From: Nocardioides humilatus
Lineage (GTDB): Bacteria; Actinomycetota; Actinomycetes; Propionibacteriales; Nocardioidaceae
Reading direction: 5' to 3'
Assembly: GCF_008373755.1 (NCBI RefSeq)
Contig: NZ_VUJV01000006.1
Location: forward strand, 310,001-374,000
DNA length: 64,000 nt
The notes under the pieces: generated by a model
What the model saw: only the letters and a program-made list of their open reading frames with translations
Told to the model about the DNA's origin: nothing
Database searches by the model: none
Made by a program: the position numbers and the translations under genes
Shown here: positions 38,606 through 46,097 of the stretch, piece by piece
Layout: each line of letters begins with the position of its first letter
How positions within the stretch are numbered: the stretch's first letter is position 1

Positions 38606-39387
38606 CCCGAACGGACACGACACTGCCCACGGTCGCGGTGACCCGCTACGTCACGCCGCTGCGCGAGGGCGGCAGCCTGCCCGGCATCGTCGAGGCCGAC
38701 GACCTCGGCACCTACGTCTGCAAGTTCCGTGGCGCTGGGCAAGGTCTCCGGGTCCTCGTCGCCGAGGTGATCGTCGCCGGCCTCGCCGAGCGGATCGGGC
38801 TGCAGACCCCGCGGCAGGTCGTGCTCGACCTCGGTGCCGACCTCGCGCGCTACGAGGCCGACGAGGAGGTCCAGGACCTGCTGCGCGCCAGCGTCGGGCT
38901 CAACCTCGGCATCGACTTCCTCCCGGGCGCGTTCGGCCACGACGGCGACCTCGCCCCGCACGCTGCGATCGCCGCAAAGGTCCTCTGGCTCGACGCCTTC
39001 TGCGCCAACGTCGACCGCTCGTGGCGCAACCCCAACCTGCTGCTCTGGCATGACGACCTCTGGGTGATCGACCACGGGGCGGCGCTCTACTTCCACCACG
39101 CGTGGAGCGGCGGCGTGACCGATCCCGAGCGCTTCGCCCGCCAGCCGTGGGACTCCTCCGACCACGTGTTGGGCGCCTATCGCACCGCGCTCCCGGCCGC
39201 CGACGCCGAGATCACCGCAAGCCTCACCGAGGACGACCTGGTTGCAGCGGTCGCGCGCGTGCCCGACACCTGGCTCGAGCCGGTCTCGGGAGCAGAGACG
39301 GCCGACGACCTGCGGTCGGCGTACGTCGACTTCCTGAGCGCACGCCTGGCGACCCGCCAGTGGCTCCCGATCGAGGGTGTCGCATGA
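38602..39387 (+). CDS. HipA-like kinase
   Basis: A 261-residue protein with a HipA-type Ser/Thr kinase core and none of the N-terminal HipA subdomain. Catalytic positions are visible: Lys in TYVCKFRGAG, the catalytic loop CANVDRSWRNPNLLL (Asp and Asn) and the metal-binding DHG in VIDHGAALYF. No HipB-like antitoxin is beside it. The partner is a DUF3037 gene coupled by ATGA. The substrate is unknown. Confidence 0.82.
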   Translation: MTRTDTTLPTVAVTRYVTPLREGGSLPGIVEADDLGTYVCKFRGAGQGLRVLVAEVIVAGLAERIGLQTPRQVVLDLGADLARYEADEEVQDLLRASVGLNLGIDFLPGAFGHDGDLAPHAAIAAKVLWLDAFCANVDRSWRNPNLLLWHDDLWVIDHGAALYFHHAWSGGVTDPERFARQPWDSSDHVLGAYRTALPAADAEITASLTEDDLVAAVARVPDTWLEPVSGAETADDLRSAYVDFLSARLATRQWLPIEGVA

Positions 39388-39764
39388 GCGTGATGCCCTA
39401 TCAGTACGTCGTTCTGCGCTGTGTGCCGCGCGTCGACCGCGAGGAGTTCGTCAACGTCGGCGTGGTGCTCTACTGCCAGGCCGCGGACTTCCTCGCCGTC
39501 ACCTGGCACTGCGACCCCGATCGCCTACGGGCCGTCGACCCGACCCTTGACGTCGACCGGGTCTGTGACGCACTGACGTTCGTCGACGGCGTGTGCGCCG
39601 GTGACGAACGCGGGGGAGCGGTGTCCGACAAGCCGCTGACCCAACGGTTCGGTTTCGTGAAAGCACCGAAATCGACAGTGGTCCAGCCCGGGCCGGTTCA
39701 CGGTGGTCTCACCGCGGATCCGGCTCGGGAGCTGGACCACTTGTTCAGTCGGTTGGTCGGTTAG
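39384..39764 (+). CDS. DUF3037 protein paired with the HipA-like kinase
   Basis: A 126-residue protein recognised as DUF3037 by YQYVVLRCVPRVDREEFVNV near the N-terminus followed by VVLYCQA, and the central KPLTQRFGFVKAPKS. The family is of unknown function and is repeatedly found next to HipA-like kinases. It overlaps the kinase stop (ATGA). The 3' end overlaps the convergent chelatase gene by 4 bases. Confidence 0.85.
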   Translation: MSVMPYQYVVLRCVPRVDREEFVNVGVVLYCQAADFLAVTWHCDPDRLRAVDPTLDVDRVCDALTFVDGVCAGDERGGAVSDKPLTQRFGFVKAPKSTVVQPGPVHGGLTADPARELDHLFSRLVG

Positions 39765-40504
39765 ACCGGGACGAGCTCCACAGCCCCCACGGCGTAGCGC
39801 GCGAGGACGGTCCGCGCGATCTCCGGGTGGGCACCCAGCGGCTCGGACACCGCGACGGCTCCCGCCTCGAGCGCCAGCTCGGTCGCGCGGTCGAGCAGGC
39901 TGCCCGGCGCGAGGAAGAGCGAGGCGACCGCGATGTGGCGGCGACCCTCGGCGCGGAACGCGCGCACCGCCTCGCCGGTGGCCGGCGGAGCGGCCGCGGC
40001 GTAGGCCGCGGTGACGGGGAGCTTGTGGTGAGCACCCCAGACCCGGGCCAGCCGAGCGACGGCCTGGTTGGCCAACGGGTCGGTCGAGCCGGCGGCAGCC
40101 AGCACGAGCGCGTCGAGCTCACGGATCCGCGCGGACTTGAGAGCCTCGCGCATCCGCTCGTCGAGCACCTCGAGGAAGCGCGCCTCGAGACCGAGGACCT
40201 CGGTCGCGCGGATCTGCAGACCCGGGTGCCGGGTGGTCGCCTCGGCGATCACCTCGGGCACGTCGACCTTGGCGTGGAAGGCCTCGTTGAGCAGTAGCGG
40301 TACGACGACGATCTCGTCGTAACCGGCGCGAACCAGCTTGTCGACGACCGTGTGGAAGTTCGGCTTGGCGAGCTCGAGGAACGCCTTCTCGATCCGGAGG
40401 TCAGGGCGCAGTGCCTTGACCTCGTCGACCAGCGCGGTGATCGTCGCGGAGGAACGGGCGTCCCGGCTTCCGTGAGCCAGGGCGACCAGTGCAGGAGCGG
40501 CCAT
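39761..40504 (-). CDS. sirohydrochlorin chelatase (two CbiX-like domains)
   Basis: A 247-residue protein with two CbiX-type halves. The first has LVALAHGSRDARSS, supplying the metal-site His, and IVVVPLLLNEAFHAKVDVPE with the second His. The second half begins near ALVLAAAGSTDPLANQA and is degenerate. It inserts Fe2+ into sirohydrochlorin to make siroheme, the cofactor of the sulfite reductase encoded upstream. It is 59 bases after cysH and probably the last gene of the sulfur operon. Confidence 0.88.
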   Translation of the reverse strand: MAAPALVALAHGSRDARSSATITALVDEVKALRPDLRIEKAFLELAKPNFHTVVDKLVRAGYDEIVVVPLLLNEAFHAKVDVPEVIAEATTRHPGLQIRATEVLGLEARFLEVLDERMREALKSARIRELDALVLAAAGSTDPLANQAVARLARVWGAHHKLPVTAAYAAAAPPATGEAVRAFRAEGRRHIAVASLFLAPGSLLDRATELALEAGAVAVSEPLGAHPEIARTVLARYAVGAVELVPV

Positions 40505-40563
40505 TGCAGCGGTCTCCTCTCAGTTGGTGCGGGGGAACGGGCGAGTCATGGGGGAGTCAGACG

Positions 40564-41307
40564 TCACGAGTGGATCCCGCACTCGGTCTTGTTGGTGCCG
40601 GCCCAGCGTCCACTGCGAGGGTCCTCGCCTGGGGCTACGCGGCGTGTGCACGGCCAGCACCCGATCGAGGGATAGCCGTCGTACACGAGGGGGTTGACGA
40701 GGACGCCGTTGTCCGCGATGTAGCGCTCCACCTGCTCGTCGGTCCAACGAGCCAGCGGAGAAACCTTGACCTTGCCCTTCTTGGCGTCCCAGCCGATGAC
40801 GGGGGCGATGACCCGGTTGTGGGTCTCGGCCCGCCGCAGGCCAGTGGCCCAGGCGTCGTAGTGCGAGAGGGACTCCTGCAGGGGGATGACCTTGCGCAGC
40901 TTGCAGCACAGGTCGGGGTCGCGCTTGTAGAGGTCCTTGCCGTATTCGGCATCCTGCTCGGCCACGCTCTGCACGGGCGTGATCGACAAGAGGTTGACCG
41001 GAAGCGTGTGCTTGACCGCGTCAGCCGTGCCCATGGTCTCGGCGAAGTGGTAGCCGGTGTCGAGGAACACGACGTCGATCCCGGGCACGACCTTGGAGGC
41101 GAGGTGGGCGAGCAGGGCGTCGCCCATCGAGGAGGTGATGCAGAAGCGTTCGCCGAACGTCGCGGCAGCCCACTCGATGATCACCTCGGCCGGGGCGAGC
41201 TCGAGCTCGGCGCCCCAGTGGGACACCAGCTCGCGCAGCTCCTCCGGGGAGCGGCCCGCGGTCTCGACGCCTCGGGCGAGGCGCGCCTTGGCGGTGGAGA
41301 CGCTCAT
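40564..41307 (-). CDS. cysH: APS reductase (phosphoadenylyl/adenylyl-sulfate reductase)
   Basis: A 247-residue enzyme reducing adenylyl sulfate to sulfite. The P-loop region is ITSSMGDALLAHL, and CC (DLCCKLRKV) plus CxxC (GCWPCTRR) are the four ligands of the [4Fe-4S] cluster that marks APS rather than PAPS specificity. The C-terminal ECGIH holds the catalytic Cys. ATG overlaps the small zinc-ribbon stop. Confidence 0.95.
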   Translation of the reverse strand: MSVSTAKARLARGVETAGRSPEELRELVSHWGAELELAPAEVIIEWAAATFGERFCITSSMGDALLAHLASKVVPGIDVVFLDTGYHFAETMGTADAVKHTLPVNLLSITPVQSVAEQDAEYGKDLYKRDPDLCCKLRKVIPLQESLSHYDAWATGLRRAETHNRVIAPVIGWDAKKGKVKVSPLARWTDEQVERYIADNGVLVNPLVYDGYPSIGCWPCTRRVAPGEDPRSGRWAGTNKTECGIHS

Positions 41308-41462
41308 TGCGAACCACCTCCCGGGCGGAGCAGACCAAGCAGCTTGATGGAGAACGCGCGCAGGCACGACCGGCACTCCCACGACCCAGCGGTCGCCTCG
41401 TGCGGCCAGAGGTCACCCTCGCCGCAGAAGGGGCAGTGGAACGGCACTGCGCGCTCGGTCAT
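41304..41462 (-). CDS. 52-residue zinc-ribbon protein in the sulfur operon
   Basis: A short gene that overlaps its neighbours by ATGA at both ends. It has CPFCGEG (residues 10-16) and CRSCLRAF (residues 30-37), a classic two-knuckle zinc ribbon, with a short hydrophobic C-terminus. Placement between sulfite reductase and APS reductase suggests a role in that pathway, perhaps as a small redox or assembly partner; this is inference. Confidence 0.85.
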   Translation of the reverse strand: MTERAVPFHCPFCGEGDLWPHEATAGSWECRSCLRAFSIKLLGLLRPGGGSQ

Positions 41463-43189
41463 GAGACCGGCTCCGCTGACTGGAGGGCCTTGTCGCCCCG
41501 CAAGAGCTCTTCGTCGGCGCGAGCGACCCAGTCGGCGAAGATCTCGTCTTCCTTGCGGTCGACCAGGTAGTTGGTCACCACGTTGCTGACGTAGTCGTCG
41601 AGGCCCTCGCTGGTCACCTTGTGGGCGCGCAGCTTGCGGCCGAAGTTGGCGCCCAGGCCGGTCGCACCGCCGAGGTGCACCTGGAAGCCCTCCACCTGCT
41701 GGCCCTCGTCGTCGAGGACGAGCTGACCCTTGAGGCCGAAGTCGGCGACCTGGGTGCGGGCGCAAGCGTTGGGGCAGCCGTTGACGTTGACCGTGATCGG
41801 GGTGTCGAGCGTCGGGAAGCGGCGCTCGAGCTCGGTCACCAGCGAGCGCGCGCGCTCCTTGGTGTCGACGATCGCGAGCTTGCAGAACTCGATGCCGGTG
41901 CAGGCCATCGTGTTGCGGCGCCAGTTGGACGGACGGGCCGAGAGACCGATCTCGTCGAGCCGCTCGATCAGCGCCTCGACCTTGTCGTTGTCGACGCCGA
42001 TCAGCACGATCTTCTGGTACGGCGTGAGGCGGGCTCCCGCGACGCCGTACTCCTCGAGCAGGTCGGCCAGCTGCACCAGCAGGGTGCCGGACACGCGACC
42101 GACGCTCGGGGCGACACCGATGTAGGACTTGCCGTCCTTCTGGGCGTGCACGCCGATGTGGTCGCGGTGACCCACGGGCGAGGCCGGCGACTCGAGGTTG
42201 ACCAGCTTCTTGCCGAGGTACTCGTTCTCGAGGACCTCCTGGAACTTCTCGATGCCCCAGTCAGCGACGAGGAACTTCAGGCGGGCCCGCGAGCGGAGGC
42301 GGCGGTAGCCGTAGTCGCGGAAGATGCTGGCTACGCCCTCCCAGACGTCGGGGACGTCCTCGAGCGGGATCCAGACGCCCATCTTCTGCGCGAGCATCGG
42401 GTTGGTGGACAGGCCGCCGCCGACCCAGACGTCGAAGCCGGGGCCGTGCTCGGGGTGGACCGAACCGACGAACGAGACGTCGTTGGTCTCCGGCGAGACG
42501 TCCTGGCTCGGGTGGCCGGTCAGCGCGGTCTTGAACTTCCGGGGGAGGTTCGAGAAGTCCTTGTTGTTGAGGTAGCGCCGCTCGATCTCCGCCAGAGCGG
42601 AGGTGCCGTCGATGATCTCGTCGACAGCGACGCCGGCGACCGGCGAGCCGAGGAACGGCCGCGGCGAGTCGCCGCACGCCTCCATCGAGTGGAGACCGAC
42701 CTCGTCGAGGCGCTCCCAGATCGAGGGGACGTCCTTGATGTCGATCCAGTGGTACTGGATGTTCTCCCGGTCGGTGACGTCGGCGGTGTCCCGCGCGTAG
42801 TCGACGCCGATCGTGCCGAGCGCACGGACCGCGGCGGGGGAGAGCAGCTTGCCGTCGGAGCGGACCCGCAGCATGAAGTAGCGGTCGTCCAGCTCCTCCT
42901 CTTCGAGGGCTCCGGTCTTCCCGCCGTCGATGCCGGGCTTGCGCTGGGTGTAGAGGCCCAGCCAGCGGAACCGGCCGCGGAGGTCGGCGGGGTCGATCGA
43001 GTCGAAGCCGCGCTTGGAGTAGGTGTAGAGGATCCGGTCCCGCACGTTGAGCGGGTCGTCGTTCTTCTTGCTCTCTTCGTTCTTGTTGAGAGGCTCGCGG
43101 TAGCCGAACGACCACTGGCCCTCGGCGCGGCGGGGACGCGGAACGTCGGTGTGCTTCGGTGGCTGGGAGTCGAAGCGCAGGTCGGCCAT
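41459..43189 (-). CDS. ferredoxin-dependent sulfite (or nitrite) reductase
   Basis: A 576-residue siroheme enzyme. Cluster ligands are in MACTGIEFCKLA and NVNGCPNACARTQ. The YTYSKRGFDS segment gives the Tyr that, with a nearby Cys, marks actinobacterial SirA/NirA enzymes. The neighbourhood (cysH, chelatase, Cys leader peptide) supports sulfite reduction to sulfide over nitrite reduction. It is the first structural gene of the minus-strand sulfur operon, 66 bases after the leader peptide stop. Confidence 0.93.
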   Translation of the reverse strand: MADLRFDSQPPKHTDVPRPRRAEGQWSFGYREPLNKNEESKKNDDPLNVRDRILYTYSKRGFDSIDPADLRGRFRWLGLYTQRKPGIDGGKTGALEEEELDDRYFMLRVRSDGKLLSPAAVRALGTIGVDYARDTADVTDRENIQYHWIDIKDVPSIWERLDEVGLHSMEACGDSPRPFLGSPVAGVAVDEIIDGTSALAEIERRYLNNKDFSNLPRKFKTALTGHPSQDVSPETNDVSFVGSVHPEHGPGFDVWVGGGLSTNPMLAQKMGVWIPLEDVPDVWEGVASIFRDYGYRRLRSRARLKFLVADWGIEKFQEVLENEYLGKKLVNLESPASPVGHRDHIGVHAQKDGKSYIGVAPSVGRVSGTLLVQLADLLEEYGVAGARLTPYQKIVLIGVDNDKVEALIERLDEIGLSARPSNWRRNTMACTGIEFCKLAIVDTKERARSLVTELERRFPTLDTPITVNVNGCPNACARTQVADFGLKGQLVLDDEGQQVEGFQVHLGGATGLGANFGRKLRAHKVTSEGLDDYVSNVVTNYLVDRKEDEIFADWVARADEELLRGDKALQSAEPVS

Positions 43190-43255
43190 GGTTCTAGAAG
43201 GTCCTTCGCTGATGGGCGCGGGAGGCGCGCGGCTGAGGTCGGGTAACGATGCGAA

Positions 43256-43345
43256 TCAGCGGGGCCAACACATCATGCTGCGGGTGCGCCCGAAGTCCAC
43301 GTGGCGACGTACCACGAGGTAGGCGTGGGTTGCAGCAGAGACCAT
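43256..43345 (-). CDS. cysteine-containing RRHVD leader peptide upstream of the sulfite reductase gene
   Basis: A 29-residue peptide starting at ATG 43343-43345 and ending at TGA 43256-43258. It contains VVRRHVDFGRTRSMMCWPR, which fits the actinobacterial leader pattern RRHVDxxRxxSxxC found before sulfur-assimilation genes. The single Cys lies four codons before the stop, followed by Trp. Such peptides are thought to sense cysteinyl-tRNA supply by ribosome pausing. GTG 43315 is an alternative start that keeps the conserved part. Confidence 0.82.
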   Translation of the reverse strand: MVSAATHAYLVVRRHVDFGRTRSMMCWPR

Positions 43346-43390
43346 GTCAATCAGTCTCAGTCCTCGGACTGCCGGTCCACAACTCGGGAT

Positions 43391-43424
43391 CTCATGATGT
43401 GGACCGAAGTCTCGTGATTTGGAC
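43391..43424. promoter_or_regulatory. tandem 14-base direct repeat between the sulfur operon and glyA
   Basis: CTCATGATGTGGAC (43391) and CTCGTGATTTGGAC (43411) are repeats with two mismatches and a 20-base period, i.e. two helical turns. The first copy also takes part in an inverted pair GGTCCAC (43374) / GTGGACC (43399). They lie between divergent promoters and may be operator half-sites for a sulfur or one-carbon regulator. No protein is assigned. Confidence 0.4.
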
Positions 43425-43543
43425 GGCTTGGGGCTGTTTCCCCCGCCTGAACGCGGGGCGTGCGACGCAGGTCACACGCGGCGCCGTGCCGAACGGGAGG
43501 GGTCACGGTGATCTCAACGTCCTTGCGCCCTACGATCTTCCGC

Positions 43544-44992
43544 ATGAGCGACCCGGTCTCCAGCAGCCTCGTCAGCAGCGCCTACAGCCAGGCCCTGGAG
43601 GTGATCGCCTCCGTCGAGCCGCGCATCGCCGAAGCCACGCGCAAGGAGCTCGCCGACCAGCGGGCCTCCCTGAAGCTCATCGCGAGCGAGAACTACGCCT
43701 CGCCGGCCGTCCTCATGACGATGGGCACCTGGTTCAGCGACAAGTACGCCGAGGGCACGGTCGGTCACCGGTTCTACGCCGGCTGCCAGAACGTCGACAC
43801 CGTCGAGTCGCTCGCCGCCGAGCACGCCCGTGAGCTGTTCGGTGCCGAGTACGCCTACGTCCAGCCGCACTCCGGCATCGACGCCAACCTGACCGCCTAC
43901 TGGGCGATCCTGGCCCACCGCGTCGAGGGCCCGTGGCTCGACAACGCCGGCGTCAAGAACATGAACGAGCTCAGCGACGCCGACTGGGAGAAGCTCCGCC
44001 ACGAGCTGGGCAACCAGCGGCTGCTCGGCATGAGCCTGGACTCCGGCGGTCACCTGACCCACGGGTTCCGCCCCAACATCAGCGGCAAGATGTTCCACCA
44101 GCAGCAGTACGGCACCGACCCGGAGACGGGCCTGCTCGACTACGACGCCCTCCGCGCGAAGGCCAAGGAGTTCAAGCCGCTCATCCTGGTGGCCGGCTAC
44201 TCCGCCTACCCGCGCCGCGTGAACTTCGCCAAGATGCGCGAGATCGCCGACGAGGTCGGCGCGACCCTCATGGTCGACATGGCCCACTTCGCGGGTCTGG
44301 TGGCCGGCAAGGTCTTCACCGGCGACGAGGACCCGGTGCCCCACGCCCACGTCGTGACCAGCACCTCGCACAAGTCGCTGCGCGGACCGCGCGGTGGCTT
44401 CATCCTCGCGACGGAGGAGTACGCCCCCAGCGTCGACCGCGGCTGCCCGATGGTCCTCGGTGGCCCGCTCTCGCACGTGATGGCCGCGAAGGCCGTCGCC
44501 TTCGCCGAGGCGCGCACCGACGCGTTCAAGACCTACTCGCAGCAGGTCGCCGACAACGCCAAGTCGCTCGCCGAGGGCTTCCTCAGCCGCGACGCCAAGC
44601 TCGTCACCGGTGGCACCGACAACCACATCGTGCTCCTCGACGTCACGTCCTTCGGCCTCACCGGTCGCCAGGCGGAGTCGGCGCTGCTCGACGCGGGCGT
44701 CGTCACCAACCGCAACTCGGTGCCCTCCGACCCCAACGGCGCCTGGTACACCTCCGGCGTCCGCCTCGGCACCCCCGCGCTCACGACCCGCGGCTTCGGC
44801 CACGACGAGTTCGACCGCGTCGCCGAGCTGATCGTCCACGTCCTGCAGAACACCACGCCGGGCACCACCAAGGCAGGCGACCCGTCCAAGGCGTCGTACG
44901 TCCTCGCCGAGGGTGTGGCCGACAAGGTCAAGGACGCCTCCGCCGAGCTCCTCGACAAGCACCCGCTCTACCCGGGCCTCGAGCTCGCCTGA
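43544..44992 (+). CDS. glyA: serine hydroxymethyltransferase, long form
   Basis: A 482-residue PLP enzyme interconverting serine and glycine with tetrahydrofolate. Marks are [12 protein letters not shown] and [16 protein letters not shown], whose Lys binds PLP. Compared with the usual ~420-residue enzymes it carries an extra segment of roughly 35 residues ([20 protein letters not shown] and onward, about residues 127-160), before [13 protein letters not shown], and a longer C-terminus. Longer GlyA forms occur in several actinobacteria. ATG 43544 is the chosen start. Confidence 0.96.
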   Translation: MSDPVSSSLVSSAYSQALEVIASVEPRIAEATRKELADQRASLKLIASENYASPAVLMTMGTWFSDKYAEGTVGHRFYAGCQNVDTVESLAAEHARELFGAEYAYVQPHSGIDANLTAYWAILAHRVEGPWLDNAGVKNMNELSDADWEKLRHELGNQRLLGMSLDSGGHLTHGFRPNISGKMFHQQQYGTDPETGLLDYDALRAKAKEFKPLILVAGYSAYPRRVNFAKMREIADEVGATLMVDMAHFAGLVAGKVFTGDEDPVPHAHVVTSTSHKSLRGPRGGFILATEEYAPSVDRGCPMVLGGPLSHVMAAKAVAFAEARTDAFKTYSQQVADNAKSLAEGFLSRDAKLVTGGTDNHIVLLDVTSFGLTGRQAESALLDAGVVTNRNSVPSDPNGAWYTSGVRLGTPALTTRGFGHDEFDRVAELIVHVLQNTTPGTTKAGDPSKASYVLAEGVADKVKDASAELLDKHPLYPGLELA

Positions 44993-44997
44993 CCACC

Positions 44998-45084
44998 TGC
45001 AAACGGACGTACCAAAGTCTGATTTCGCTCGGCGCTCACGCGGCGCCGCACGTTGCGCAGACTACTTTGGTACGTCCGTTTGCA
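44998..45084. repeat. perfect 21-base inverted repeat between convergent genes
   Basis: The arm TGCAAACGGACGTACCAAAG+T (44998-45018) is repeated exactly in reverse complement at 45064-45084, separated by 45 bases that contain smaller stems. It starts 6 bases after glyA and runs into the last 16 codons of the opposite-strand DUF559-like gene. It has no T-run. It may be a bidirectional terminator, a mobile repeat, or a binding element. Confidence 0.8.
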
Positions 45085-45938
45085 AGTTCCACCGCGGCGA
45101 CCAGCACTGCCCGCACGAAGTCCTGGTCGAACATGACGTCCTCCCAGGCGAATCGCAGGACGATCCAGCCGTCCACGGTCAGTAGGTCGTAGCGCCGGGC
45201 ATCGCGCCTGAGGGCCGCACGATCGCCGTGCCACTCGAAGGAGTCGGCCTCGAGCACGATGCGCAGGTCCTCGTCGACCAGGTCGGGCCGGGCCCACGGC
45301 TGCACCGAGGTGATCCACCGCTGCGGTTCCACGCGCAAGCCTTCGACCGAGTTCGCGATCGAGCGAAGGACCGACTCGAACGCGTTCGCCGGATCGGCGC
45401 GGGCCTCGTCCACCTTTGCTCGGACCCGTGCCGCCCCGCGACCCGTCGCCATCGCGCGGACGCGCGCCAGGGCGGCCAGCTCGCCCGCTCGCGCTGCCGA
45501 GTCGGCGATCGCCAGAGCCTCATCGTCAGGGAGCGATCGCAGACACTGCAGGAGGGTGACCTCCTTGCTCGTTGCGATCCCGCGGACGACGTCGTCCGGC
45601 GCGAGGTCGTGGCGGTGTGGGCGGACGACGCGCAGCTGGGCATCGGTCAGCTTGCGGTTGCGCCTGAACGACACGTCGGGGAGCTCCGGCACCTGCTTGA
45701 CGGCCCAACCGTGGAAGAGCGCCGCGCTGGTCAGGCAGAGCACGCCACTGACCTGATAGGCCGTACGGATGGCCTCGTCCGCAGCGGCGACCACGTAGCG
45801 ACCTCGCGCCACCCGGGCGACCTTTCCGTCGAGGATTGCCTTGTCCAGCGCCGAACGGCTCACGAACCGGAGTAGCTGCCCACTCGAAGCGACTCCTCCG
45901 AGTTGGAGGAGGACCTCTATCGGATCGAGGTCGTTCAC
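45036..45938 (-). CDS. AbiEi-like HTH plus DUF559-type nuclease-fold protein
   Basis: A 300-residue protein. The N-terminal part (about residues 8-60, GGVASSGQLLRFVSRSALDK) looks like the winged helix of AbiEi-type antitoxins. The C-terminal part (about 205-285) has the DUF559/Vsr-like pattern PDLVDEDLRIVLEADSFEWH, then RRDARRYDLLTVDGWIVLRF and WEDVMFDQDFV, resembling a PD-(D/E)XK nuclease fold. Multiple copies are common in Nocardioides-type genomes. No AbiEii toxin lies beside it. The last codons lie inside the long inverted repeat. Confidence 0.78.
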   Translation of the reverse strand: MNDLDPIEVLLQLGGVASSGQLLRFVSRSALDKAILDGKVARVARGRYVVAAADEAIRTAYQVSGVLCLTSAALFHGWAVKQVPELPDVSFRRNRKLTDAQLRVVRPHRHDLAPDDVVRGIATSKEVTLLQCLRSLPDDEALAIADSAARAGELAALARVRAMATGRGAARVRAKVDEARADPANAFESVLRSIANSVEGLRVEPQRWITSVQPWARPDLVDEDLRIVLEADSFEWHGDRAALRRDARRYDLLTVDGWIVLRFAWEDVMFDQDFVRAVLVAAVELANGRTKVVCATCGAA

Positions 45939-46051
45939 GCGGAGCGGGGCAGCAGTTTCGCCGTGACGTCGCCATCAGTCTTGAGGGTGGGGCGGAAGGG
46001 CTCCCGAGAAGAAGTCGTCATGGCGCGATCGTGGTCGAAATGGGGGCGCCA

Positions 46052-46071
46052 CGCGACCGGTGCAGGTCGCG
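46052..46071. terminator. possible terminator of the two-component operon
   Basis: CGCGACC-GGTGCA-GGTCGCG is a 7-6-7 hairpin located 27-46 bases after the stop of the minus-strand response-regulator gene. There is no T-run, as is usual for actinobacterial terminators. The role is inferred from position. Confidence 0.35.
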
Positions 46072-46097
46072 CCTGTGGACAACCTCCTCGGCCGCGG

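Noticed and set aside
37222-39387. A 721-codon frame containing the HipA-like kinase
   Set aside because: The upstream part is out-of-frame shadow of the acetyltransferase and PPK2 genes. The real start overlaps the PPK2 stop at 38602.
38602-39764. A classical HipBA toxin-antitoxin module
   Set aside because: There is no HTH antitoxin, and the kinase lacks the N-terminal HipA subdomain. DUF3037 is not HipB.
41459-43189. Nitrite reductase for nitrate assimilation
   Set aside because: The sequence alone allows either reaction, but cysH, the chelatase and the cysteine leader peptide point to sulfite.
43346-43543. A riboswitch before glyA
   Set aside because: I could not find a recognisable glycine, THF or ZTP aptamer core in the plus strand. 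Only the repeats and weak stems are visible.
45036-45938. A type IV AbiE toxin-antitoxin pair
   Set aside because: No AbiEii nucleotidyltransferase gene is adjacent, and the C-terminus looks like DUF559, not AbiEi.
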